From Chaunax sp. Z400 (lineage: Eukaryota; Chordata; Actinopteri; Lophiiformes; Chaunacidae), in the NCBI GenBank assembly GCA_037577475.1, contig CM075197.1:18240650-18304649 (forward strand): a stretch of 64,000 nt of DNA, written 5' to 3'. Both the position numbers and the translations under genes were made by a program. The notes beneath the pieces were generated by a model. It saw only the letters and a program-made list of their open reading frames with translations. It had not been told where the DNA came from and searched no databases. Positions 46,085 through 56,235 of the stretch are shown piece by piece (position 1 is the first letter of the stretch; each line of letters starts with the position of its first letter).

Positions 46085-46400
46085 CTGATTAATCATTTTT
46101 TTGTGTGCACCAGTCGCACACTCATGTTTGTTACCCCTCAGGCTCAAAGCCTGTTCAGCTGCCTCCCTGTCTTTTGTTCCCTCCAGTTTTGGCATTTGCT
46201 CATGAAAAGACTGAGTTGACGTTTTGGAACCGGAGCTCTTACTTAATGTTTCTCTGAACTCTCTTGCTCTTTAACCTGATTCTTTTTGCCATCAGCAGTC
46301 TGTTCCTGGTCTACCTCGGGCCTGTCAACCCTCCTCCTCCTCTTGACTCTCAACTTGTCACTGAAGTTGAGCTTCTCACGCACATAGTGAGATGGTCATA
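46085..46400 (-). pseudogene. Possible decayed coding segment, lysine/arginine-rich
   Basis: On the - strand a frame from about 46396 reads HYVREKLNFSDKLRVKRRRR, then VDRPEVDQEQTADGKKNQVK, ends in a stop at about 46242, and is continued in another frame (LSKSSGSKTSTQSFHEQMPK, then LEGTKDREAAEQALSLRGNK, HECATGAHKKMINQ) to a GT donor-like CAG|GTAACA at about 46085. A single-base deletion would account for the frame switch. The composition is protein-like and hydrophilic with a basic cluster like a nuclear localisation signal. I do not recognise the family; it could be a retro-pseudogene or an exon of an unrecognised gene. Confidence 0.3.
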
Positions 46401-46404
46401 TCAG

Positions 46405-49145
46405 GTTCAATGTTAGACATAAAGCTCTACTTGGGCACATGCCGCCATTAATGAAATCACTTTTATATTTGAATGCCTGCTGTATGAATGAAATGTGCTA
46501 TACAACAATATTTGTAAATACAACAAAATCTGACTCAAACTCAACCCATAAATCACTCAGACAGCACAAACCTCCACCAACGTCATTGTTAGAAAAACCT
46601 GAACAATCTCAAAATAGTTTTCTTTTTAAGCAACTTACGTCAAAACTCAAGCCTCTGGCAGGAGGAATGGTTAAGCTTGTGAGAGTTCACATGTGCACTT
46701 CATTTTGTAACATTTGAGGAGATCAACAATTGTTGTATCAGTGTATGGTACACACTATGGTGATGTTGCCATGATGACAATGCTTCGCTTGGATCTGCCT
46801 CATGCCAAATTAAGTAATCATACTATAATGCGAGGAATCTCTGTCCGTCTGTCCGTCCGTCTGTCCATCTGTCTGTCTGCTGAGGCACATTTAGAACGCA
46901 CTGCACTAGTACCACATAATTCCTTGATCCTCGAAACCTACTCCTAGCTTCTGGAATCATGTGTTTATCTTCAGTAGTTTATGAATTATCAACAAAAATA
47001 TGATTTTCCACAAAGGTGGAACTGGATCTACTTTTTGTCTGGACATCTCAGCCACATAGTGGTGGCAGTGCCATGTCTCTACCCCTCTGTTCCCGTACTA
47101 AGACCAAATAAATATCGCTCCCCTTCCAAATTTTGACTGCTCATAGCAGGAAAAGCAAAGGGGGAATAAAAAAAGATATGTTCCATTCAACTAATTACTG
47201 TAATGCAATGCAAATATCAATAAGCCAAACTGCAGTGGAAAATATTTTCAACTTGCTCCATATTTTTCCCCTGTTCATGAGATTTTGGTCTGCAGCCCTC
47301 ACTGTGATTTGTTCATTCCCTCTGGTTGCAGGTATTTACCTGTTTCTCCATGGCCTCTTTAACCTGTGTGATCGGTGTTTGGGTGTGTATCTCCAGCTTC
47401 ACGTGAGAAGAAGTGTAAAACTCCACCACACTTTAACATTCATATCTTAAAAGTGATCATTCCAGTATAACCAGACTACGCCAAGCACGCCTTAACAGCA
47501 CAGGGCACCATAGTTGAGGACAAAAGGATTTCTGAGCAAAACCTTTGAGCCAAGGCCTTCAAAAAATATTGAACGACATCGGTTTGTTCAAAATATTATT
47601 CCTCATATACAATCTAGAAATGCAAAGCATCTTCTCTCCTCTTTGAGACTATGGTATAAATAAACTCAATTAACTAAATTAAACTAACTTATTGACCCTA
47701 ATGGGTTGGGATCGCTTTGTGGGGTAAGAATTGCATAAACTGCTGCTGATGGACATCGTCTTTAATATAGTCAATAAGACTGTTTGTTCTTATTGAATAA
47801 CACCAGGTACACGCAGTTGTGTGAGCTTCATTCCTGAGCTTTCTTTTTATTTCACCGTACTGTTTACATGCACGTAGTTAAGTTACTTTCATTACCCTGC
47901 TACATCCGGTTCCGGCTCAAAGGATTTCAAAGTAAAAGTCCTGCCTGTGGCAGTGGTATTAAACATTACAGTCTTCACAGTGCAAGGCAAGTTGATGCTT
48001 CATCTGAGACTCCTGTAACTTTGATTATGTCGTTTATATCACCATTCACTGACTGCTAAGTGTTTAACTCTGTGCCCTTTTCTAGGTAAATGTAAAAGTA
48101 AAAGGAAGCCAGTGTTTGACTGTCTTCATAATGTGCTGGAGCTCATATTGCATATGGACAAACCTTTACTTGGTATCTATGAAACATTACACCACATCCA
48201 TGAAAGCCATCACATGTTTAATTTGAATGACACTCAGAGCCCTGGCGCGCACAGTACCTCCGCCAAGGCTCACCAGTTCCCTTTCATTCAATCAAGCCTT
48301 ATCCAAGCCCTGTAACCATGATTTAAGGTTATTTGATTTGTAACAGCCAAATATTTAAATCTGGGGGATCTGGATGTCTATTGGGATCAGCACCAAATTA
48401 CACACACCCATAGATATCAACCCCCTAAATATGTTGGACTTTTCTTTTCAACATCCATGCATTATTATCTGAGAAATTAAAGAAAATAAGAAAAAAATAC
48501 TGTATCACGCAATGTTAAAGAAAATAAAATTTAAAAAAAACAACTTGGATCTGCCTCTTCATCCGGATCCAAACTAAAATTTAATGGGGTCTATTTTAGC
48601 CCAAGACTCCAAACACAATCCAAACACAAAGTTTCATGGAAATCCATCCAGTCATTGCATAATTCTGATGACAAACCAACAACCAAACAAACACACTCCT
48701 CACTGCAGATTACAAAACTGTGCTATTTTACATGAAGAAGGTTTGTATGGCATGTGTTGTCCCTTACAGTGTTTGTCAACTGTACTGTAATAGATCAGGT
48801 TTTAACATTCTTCCAATGTTTCTTCCCCAAAGTGATCTGTTACTCAACTGTGAGGCCCCTAGAAAGCCCTGAAGGGCTACTGGATGACAACCCTAGTCAT
48901 CTGTCCTTTGCGCTTCCCCTCATTTATTGGTGCTGCTGTGTCTGTCACACATGCAATTTGCATGTAAGTACAATCAGTGTTCTCTCTCTTCATGACTTTG
49001 CTGCACGCAAGCAGTTCCCACCCCAAACGGTATGTGTAAATCCCACAACCCTCAGACACAAATCGTCGCATGTTTGGAACATTGTTCCAAGCATATTTAA
49101 CTCACGTCACTCTAAAGTGGTATATTTAAATGAAAAGAAACAAAT
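46405..49145. other. Intergenic region between R1 and R2
   Basis: No gene supported. 46845-46882 has CTGTCCGT-type tetranucleotide repeats. 48240-48700 (GTACCTCCGCCAAGGC, then GTTTCATGGAAATCCATCCAGTC, ending CAACCAAACAAAC) is a dispersed fish repeat related to 56865-57070. Confidence 0.4.
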
Positions 49146-49149
49146 TTTT

Positions 49150-49392
49150 TAGAGAAACAGCCACAATGCCTTTATCTACCCAATCCCAAATGACCCCTCC
49201 ATTGTGAAAGTAACCCTGACATAGACAAAGGCACCAAGATTGGGGAGAAATTGACATGTGCAAGAGTGTCATGGCAGGGGAAACATTACCGGAACCATGA
49301 CCATGACATTGTTCTGGACTGGCTAGCACTGAGTCCCGACCTAAACCCCAATGAAAATCAGTGGGGTTGGTTGAGTGAGCGAGTGCGACAGT
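49150..49392 (+). mobile_element. Tc1/mariner transposase fragment
   Basis: The + strand at about 49300-49392 reads DIVLDWLALSPDLNPNENQW then GWLSERVRQ, the catalytic-domain end of a Tc1-like transposase. Upstream sequence resembles 45250-45400. It is cut at the LINE tail that follows. Confidence 0.65.
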
Positions 49393-49627
49393 GAATCACT
49401 CTTTTGTTCATCAGTCAATCCTTGAACTAAATTTGGAGCTTAATCCAAGATCAAATGCACGATGAAAAGGACTTAATTCTTATTTTTGTTTTTTTTATGT
49501 GCTCTTGTTTCTTCTGTAGAATGTCTGTTTTGTAATGATGCAAATGGAGCGGCTGAGATGCAAGAAAAGTTTCAGACTTGTCTGACAATAAAGTTCTAAG
49601 TAAGTAAATAAGTAAGTAAGTAAGATA
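49391..49627 (+). mobile_element. LINE 3' end with AAGT tail (5'-truncated)
   Basis: Matches the last 30 codons, 3' UTR and AAGT-unit tail of the element at 9450-10495 (CTCTTTTGTTCATC, ATTTGGAGCT, CTGACAATAAAGT). It is inserted into the Tc1 remnant, so it is younger than that remnant. Confidence 0.75.
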
Positions 49628-49689
49628 ACGATTAAAAGTTAAAAAGGAACAAAATACAGCTTGCTATTTTTATTTGACTCAAACTACCC

Positions 49690-50226
49690 CAGCAAATTAC
49701 AAAGTTACAACATGTGTGTTAATCAAAGCAAGCCTATTACATAACCTGGCAGCTGAAGCTGAAAACATGATTGAGCTGTTTCTTTACACCATGGAATGTC
49801 ACCCATCAAAGAACTTCTATCTATCTAATCAAATCTACGGTTGTATTACCAAGTGCTAAGTAATGTGGACTATTCTATAAGAGCATATTTTGACATTAAT
49901 AACCGCCCCTCAGTGCTGAACAAGTTGGGTCACTAATCCCATCTAACAATAAAAGAACAGTACAGAACAGTGGGAGGATACTCTCTTGTTCTGACAGATA
50001 TAAGAACACTATATAAATATATGAACCGACTCCACAGCAGGTTGAGTTTGTCTACTTGGAACAACAGCTTAGTAAAAATCTCTCAGTAATCATTTCTGGT
50101 TTGTATAGATCTCTCTTTATTTCCTCATCTGAGAAAATCTTACTGTGAGTTATCATGTTCATGTTCCTGACATTACATATCATACTTTTGACTTTTGACT
50201 ACCAACTCATCTTTCCTCCAGGTAAC
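49690..50226 (+). promoter_or_regulatory. Promoter, 5' UTR and 5' UTR intron of R2
   Basis: TATAAATA at 50012-50019, followed by ATGAACCGACTCCACAGCAGGTTGAGTTTG, a 5' UTR block conserved in R1 and R3. A donor-like CTGGTTTGT near 50097 and the acceptor TCTTTCCTCCAG ending at 50220 indicate a UTR intron of roughly 120 bp ending 6 bp before the ATG. The whole stretch is conserved with 54280-54720. Confidence 0.55.
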
Positions 50227-50954
50227 ATGGACGTCAACACAGCATCCAAAAAAAGAGTGTACATCCGTCTTCCAAAAGAATACATGGCTACTTTGGCTGA
50301 AAATTATGACCTGGTAAAATATTCTCTCAAATTCACAGGGACCATCACGTGTGTTATATTTTAAACCTAAGCTACAATATGCTATGAAGCTCCCGATTTT
50401 CTATCATTGAACAGGATCATGGACTATTCATTCAAGAGCTGAATCCCTATATAATTGAAGGATATATACGAGCTTACTTTAGAGATTGGGGCATCATCAC
50501 ACGGTGTAAGGTAAATACTGAAAAAGTAGTTTCTTTGCTAATATATAGGCTTCTATATTTTTATTCTAAACTGTGAGGATCTATGAGATTTTGTCACTAA
50601 ACTAATTCCTTGATCTGTTGAATTGAATCTAAGATTTTCCACAACTCAAATGAAGATAAGGCAGTGGCCTTTGTGGCATTTTCTACAGAGGATGAAGCAG
50701 ACAGAGCAGAATGGGCTGGTCCTCATTACATTGGAGGTTCTGTGGAAGTGAAACGAGTAGTTAGCCCAAAGGTAAGTCTACTACGGTGTATTTAAGATCT
50801 GGTGATAAATATGTCTGTGTCTTCATCAGATGACTGTGAATCTGTGTTTCAGAGTGAGGAGGATAAGGAGGAGGAGGTCATGGATGTTGCTGCTAAGCTT
50901 CGACCACGAAGTCCATTGGGCTTGGGCTCCATGCTGGAAGGTGCTAGATGCTGA
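50227..50954 (+). CDS. RRM gene copy R2, short single-RRM protein (140 aa)
   Basis: Predicted RNA-binding protein of one RNA-recognition motif. Exons: 50227-50313 (87 bp), 50415-50510 (96), 50634-50771 (138), 50853-50954 (102, TGA). RNP2 is VYIRLP (residues 11-16) and RNP1-like is KAVAFVAF (70-77); RAYFRDWG resembles the HFEQWG helix end of hnRNP A/B RRM1, and PHYIGGSVEVKRVVSP resembles its last strand. About 20 residues extra separate RNP2 from the first helix. The tail (SEEDKEEEVMDVAAKLRPRS ...) is acidic, then ends GLGSMLEGARC. The exon 3 acceptor is AAG rather than CAG. A possible poly(A) signal is at 51607-51612. The closest named gene is unknown to me. Confidence 0.75.
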
Positions 50955-51203
50955 GTTGGATGATTAAACAAGTACTGCACAAGTTTTTCTAATAGTTAGA
51001 ATAGAAATTAAAATGTATATGTGCATTAATGTAGAGATTCTAAACTAATATGGCTCATAAAGATTCCTTGTGTCATTCAGGGGACACTGTAGACTGCAGG
51101 GTGAAAATGTTGTAACCTTGAAGTCCAAAAACATAAGGATATAAAAATACGTTTTCACAAACTCAAGAATGTTCTTTTCCTCTGTAATACAAAAGTGAAT
51201 GCA

Positions 51204-51244
<41 letters not shown>

Positions 51245-52255
51245 ACAACAGAGCTCTACACTACACTATTTGTCTATCTGGTTGTATAGGCCTAACCTTA
51301 ATGTTAGTTTCTGTGACACATATTTTATAATGTGACTTATGACAATTTTCTACTTTGGGATTCTATGTGTTGTTTCAGATTTGTATAGACTTTGTATGTT
51401 TTTTTTTCATTGTTGCTTTTTATATGCAATATTTTTCATCTGATTGTATATACGTAGGACAAATAGGTAGTTTGTTTTGAATCTATCTATGGCCAACTTT
51501 GTTGTTCTCGTTTGCGTTGTTCTCCATTCTGTATTTCCTGTTCCTGTTCAACCATTCCTGTGGTTGAAATGGAATCACATTTGAAAAAGCATTTGTGTGT
51601 CTTCCAAATAAAACATTTTCAGCTTCATCCCCATCTTTCTCTGATCAACATTCACAACAGCAAGGGCAAGATGTTGTCTCTATTATATCTATTATTTCTG
51701 TGTCTTTGCTGTGATATTATTTTGTCTATGTCGAGGTGGTTGCAATGATCATCTTGAATGTCCCCCACAAGCTACAATGAGAACAAAAGCAAAACCAGGA
51801 GGTGCTAAATGTGTTATGTTCTGAAATATTGCATAATATTTGATGAGTCTTTACTGTACTGGGTGAATACAAACGGAATCTGTTATAATGGAGGAATTAT
51901 AATTTATTTCAACAGAGGGCTCCTATTGTATATGAGGATGCATATTGCTGTGTTGTGTTCACGCTTATGAATAATGATATAAACCATATAATATGAAAGA
52001 ATAAAAATGTGTGACGATGTCTGCTGTGTTACTAGAATGAGGAATATGTTTGGTAGATCTAACAAATAGCATCTCTTCCTCTGTCTGGTAATATTACTTC
52101 GTTTAATTTATTAGTTCAAACACTGCAACTATTCCTTCATGTCATTCATCTGAATACATACAACTGATAATCACCAATTTCTTTCAGTATGTTATTCATA
52201 TTTTGTTTGTACTTTTGTGATGTTTCCTGTCATGAGAAATAAAATGTGTGTTATC
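50955..52255. other. 3' region of R2 and intergenic sequence
   Basis: Probable 3' UTR of R2 up to about 51630. A TA microsatellite is at 51205-51240. No other gene. Confidence 0.45.
51205..51240. repeat. TA microsatellite
   Basis: About 18 uninterrupted TA units. Confidence 0.9.
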
Positions 52256-53123
52256 TATACTGAACAAAAATATAAACGCAACACTTTTGTTTTAGCTCCA
52301 ATTTTTCATGTGTTGAAAGCAAAGATCTAAGACTTTTTCTATGTACACAAAAGGCCTATTTCTCTCAAATTTTGTTCACAAACTTGTTTAAATCTGTGTT
52401 AGTGAGCACTTCTCCTTTGCCGAGATAATCCATCCACCTGACAGGTGTGGCATATCAAGATGCTGATTAGACAGCATGATTATTGCACAGGTGTGCCTTA
52501 GGTTGGTCACAATAAAAGGCCACTCTAAAATGTGCAGTTTTATCTTGAAAAGAGACATTTAGAGGCACTGAAGTGTCAGTATCTGGTGTGACCACCATTT
52601 GCCTCACGCAGTGCAACACATCTCCTTCGCATGGAGTTGATCAGGTTGTTGATTGTGGCCTGTGGAATGTTGGTCCACTCCTCTTCAAATTCTCGGAAAC
52701 GACTTTGGAGACGGCTTATGGTAGAGAAATGAACATTCAATTCACGGGCAACAGCTCTGGTGGACATTCCTGCAGTCAGCATGCCAATTGCACGCTCCCT
52801 CAAAACTTGCGACATCTGTGGCATTGTGCTGTGTGATAAAACTGCACATTTTAGAGTGGCCTTTTATTGTGACCAACCTAAGGCACACCTGTGCAATAAT
52901 CATGCTGTCTAATCAGCATCTTGATATGCCACACCTGTCAGGTGGATGGATTATCTCGGCAAAGGAGAAGTGCTCACTAACACAGATTTAAACACGTTTG
53001 TGAACAAAATTTTAGAGAAATAGGCCTTTTGTGTACATAGAAAAAGTTTTAGATCTTTGCTTTCAACACATGAAAAACTTAAGCTAAAACAAAAGTGTTG
53101 CGTTTATATTTTTGTTCAGTATA
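52256..53123 (-). mobile_element. Internally deleted Tc1-like transposon with about 285-bp inverted repeats
   Basis: Ends TACTGAACAAAAATATAAACGC (left) and its inverse at 53100-53121, flanked by TA. The two terminal inverted repeats (about 52258-52545 and 52835-53121) differ at only a handful of positions. The - strand frame 52576-52824 (82 aa) starts at an ATG and joins the N-terminal helix-turn-helix (MPQMSQVLRERAIGMLTAGM, then STRAVARELNVHFSTISRLQ) directly to the transposase C-terminus (NLINSMRRRCVALREANGGH), so the catalytic domain has been removed in frame. The element is non-autonomous but keeps both ends intact. Confidence 0.9.
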
Positions 53124-54280
53124 TGTTACACATCCACCATTTGTTGAATTTATCCAACAGCATGAGACATTATAAATAACACACATATTACTGTACTTTG
53201 TCAACCTGACCTAAATGCAACCTGTTTCTTCCACTTCCTTTTCAGATGAAGATGTTGCATAAATAGACATGTAAAAGTCTAAATGTAGTTGATAGGAGGG
53301 ACTATTCACATATAATGTCCAGCAATTTGCTTTGTGCACAGCAGGTTTTATCAAAATCATAAAAATAGCCTACAGGTGCAGAATATTCAACTCATTTTAT
53401 TTGAGAGGAAGGAAAGAATAAAATTGAAGCTTGCGACCATTTCACTGGCAAAAACTAAAAGTTAATTTAAACAATGGTTACCAAAGACAACATTTTCGTC
53501 AATTGACTGATTCTAAAAAATATCACCAACTAAGGGCACTAGCCTAAGAGACCACAGACCTCCACCAATGTCCAGTGTTCTATGATATATTGGTGTATGA
53601 ATAGTTTTTTGTATATTGTATAAATTATATATATTGCTATATGAATAGTTATTGTATATTGTATATATTGGCTTATGAATAGTTTATTATATATTGTATA
53701 TATTATTTATAAAGAGGGGTAGGGTTATATAAGTTTACACTTCTTCCTACACCTTTTCGTGCATGTAAATTGTGCGGTATAAGTGTTGGCGGATGCTATT
53801 TATTGTCTTTTTTACTTTTGTTTATCTGTTTCTTTTGTTTGTCTGTTGTTTTATTTTTACGTGTTCAAAATAAAGCTAAAGATAAAAATAAAGATATGCA
53901 ATTCTGCAAGTGCAGCCACTATGTAGCCTTTCTCTGAATATATTTCCAAAACAATATTGAAATATTATTGTGCCTAAATGATGTCACATCATCTCAGCTT
54001 ATTATACTTCTAAACTAGACATGTTTCACATATTTGGTAATAAATTTCTGAAAAAAATACATATTTACTTGAGTTAAATCTAAATTTGCATATATAAAAA
54101 AGAAAAAGATTAGAACTAGAAAAAAATAGTATAATTATTTACATTAGTTTGTGTTTTCTCTACTTTGAGGAAGAAAAAAAAACTGGTACTGGTTCTCCCA
54201 TGATGCAACTGTCCCTGAGTGCTCGATAATGACTGTTTTCGGCCCAGTCCTACCTTGCAGTTGAACTCGATGCATTGTTG
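53124..54280. other. Intergenic between the Tc1 element and R3
   Basis: AT-rich. A TTGTATATT/ATGAATAGT repeat unit recurs three times at about 53590-53705. No gene was recognised. Confidence 0.45.
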
Positions 54281-54720
54281 CTATATACTGTGGAATGTCA
54301 CCCATCGAAAGAATTTGCTATTAAGTTTGAAACTCTCAGTAATGTCAAACATTCTATAAGAGCATATTTTGTTCAGCCCTCAAACCCTCTGGTGTTAACA
54401 AGTTGTGCAACTTTTTGAATAGTTACTCAAACGTGTCACGGTAAAATTTTCAAGAAAAGAGCAGTAGGAGGATACTTCCTAGTTGTGACTTATGGACAAT
54501 GTATAAATATATGAACCGACTCCACAGCAGGTTGAGTTAGTCTGCTTGGAACAACAGCTTGGTAAACATCTCTCAGTAATCACCTCTGGTATGTATAGAT
54601 CTTTTTTTATTCCATTCCTCATCTAAGAAAATCTTACTGTGAGTTATCATGTTCATGTTCCTGACACTGCATATCATACTTTTGACTTTTGACTACCAAC
54701 TCATCTTTCCTCCAGGTAAC
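54281..54720 (+). promoter_or_regulatory. Promoter, 5' UTR and 5' UTR intron of R3
   Basis: TATAAATA at 54502-54509, then the conserved 5' UTR ATGAACCGACTCCACAGCAGG. A donor GTATGT at 54589-54594 (CTCTG|GTATGT) and acceptor TCTTTCCTCCAG at 54704-54715 bound a UTR intron of about 127 bp. Matches the R2 promoter almost base for base. Confidence 0.6.
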
Positions 54721-55535
54721 ATGGACGTCAACACAGCATCCAAAAAAAGAGTGTACATCCGTCTCCCAAAAGAATACATGGCTACTTTGGCTGAAAATTA
54801 TGACCTGGTAAAATATTTCTCTCAAATTCACAGGGACCATCACGTGTGTTATATTTTAAACCTAAGCTACAATATGCTATGAAGCTTATGATTTTCTATC
54901 ATTGAACAGGATCATGGACTATTCATACAAGAGCTGAATTCCTATATAAATGAAGGATATATACGAGCTTACTTTAGAGATTGGGGCACCGTCACACTGT
55001 GTAAGGTAAATACTGAAAAAAGTAGTTTCTTTGTTATTATATAGGCTTCTATATTTTTATTCTAAATTGTGAGGATCTATGAGATTTTGTGACTAAACTA
55101 ATTCCTTGATCTGTTGAATTGGATCCCAGATTTTCCCCAACTCAAGTAAAGATAAGGCAGTGGCCTTTGTGGCATTTTCTACAGAGGATGAAGCAGACAG
55201 AGCAGAATGGGCTGGTCCTCATTACATTGGAGGTTCTGTGGAAGTGAAACGAGTAGTTAGCCCAAAGGTAAGTCTTGTGTTTCTCAGAGCTTGTGATGAC
55301 CTCATAAAAATACAAAAAGTTTCCTCTTTAGCAAAAATCTTGATTGGCAGTATTTGATTCTTAAAATGTGTTTTTGTATTCTGTGTCTTCACCAGCTGAT
55401 TGTGAATCTGTGTTTCAGATGGAGGAGGATGAGACGGTCGCAGCAGTCGCTGCTAGGCCTCCACCACAGCGTTTCATGGGCTTGGGCTACATACTGGAAG
55501 ATGCTCAGTGGTTAGATGAGGAGATGAAGGACTAA
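54721..55535 (+). CDS. RRM gene copy R3, short single-RRM protein (145 aa)
   Basis: Predicted single-RRM RNA-binding protein, the best-preserved copy. Exons: 54721-54807, 54910-55005, 55130-55267, 55419-55535 (TAA at 55533-55535); all GT-AG with every exon boundary in phase 0. RNP2 VYIRLP at 11-16, helix region RAYFRDWGTVTLCK ending at 61, RNP1-like KAVAFVAF at 70-77, then DEADRAEW and VEVKRVV strands. The spacing RNP2 to RNP1 (about 55 residues) is longer than the usual 30-35. The tail after the RRM is acidic, alanine/proline-containing and ends GLGYILEDAQWLDEEMKD. It differs from R2 mainly in exon 4. Compared with hnRNP A1 RRM1, the WGTLTD and RPHKVDG...KRAVS segments have recognisable counterparts. 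Probably nuclear or cytoplasmic RNA binding; targets unknown. Confidence 0.78.
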
Positions 55536-55740
55536 ACAAGTACTGTATAGTTTTTCTTTAGGTTTGAAATCATAAATGTATTTGTACATTAATTTAGAGA
55601 TTCTAGACTAATATGGCTCTTAAAGATATATGCCACTATAGGCTGCAGGGTGACAATATTGTAACCTAGAAAAATACAAAAACACAAGTATATAAATAGT
55701 CCTCAAAGCCTCGCGGCAGAAAAGTGCTATACATACAGTT
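55536..55740. other. 3' flank of R3
   Basis: Resembles the first 200 bp after R2 (ATTCTAGACTAATATGGCTC block), likely 3' UTR. Confidence 0.5.
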
Positions 55741-55743
55741 AAT

Positions 55744-56080
55744 ATGGATTATGCAATTACAAATCATTATGCTGAAACAAATCATGGTTCACCTGCTTCA
55801 TTAAAATTCTGTTGGCTTGAGAAAGTCCTGTTGCCAGCTAGAGGAGGGGATCTCCTCAAGAGTAAAATGTTCTGGATATACACACTCAATGCTATGACAC
55901 TTAATGAACTTAATGTTGACAATAGAAAGATTTTAATGGCAAGATTGTTTGCAATCCATGTCCACTATTGCTATCTATTGGATGGTCTTAATAATGACCA
56001 AAAACAGGGTTCTGCTATGAGAGAAATGTACTTTTCATTTGTGATTGGTGCTTATATATCTAGAACAAGGAGAAAGATAT
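55744..56080 (+). mobile_element. Retroelement C-terminal fragment (GIY-YIG/Penelope-type end suspected)
   Basis: An open frame of 116 codons contains EKVLLPARGGDLLKSKMFWI then YTLNAMTLNELNVDN, which resembles the RGGD..L...E.FWI..L.TL.P.GLN motif at the end of GIY-YIG endonuclease domains of fish Penelope-like and related retroelements. Only that part is recognisable. It ends in an ATAAT/AT simple repeat, as expected for a retroelement tail. Confidence 0.45.
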
Positions 56081-56098
56081 ATAATATAATATAATATA

Positions 56099-56155
<57 letters not shown>

Positions 56156-56235
56156 TGAAGGATGTATATATATATGTATATATATATATATATATAAATA
56201 TATATATATAATTTATATTATATGATTATATATAA
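56081..56235. repeat. ATAAT then TA microsatellite
   Basis: ATAAT units (56081-56104) lead into about 24 TA units (56105-56152) and further imperfect TA runs to 56235. Confidence 0.9.

Noticed and set aside
56081..56235. CRISPR or other spaced repeat array
   Set aside because: Simple TA and ATAAT microsatellite without spacers; the genome is eukaryotic.
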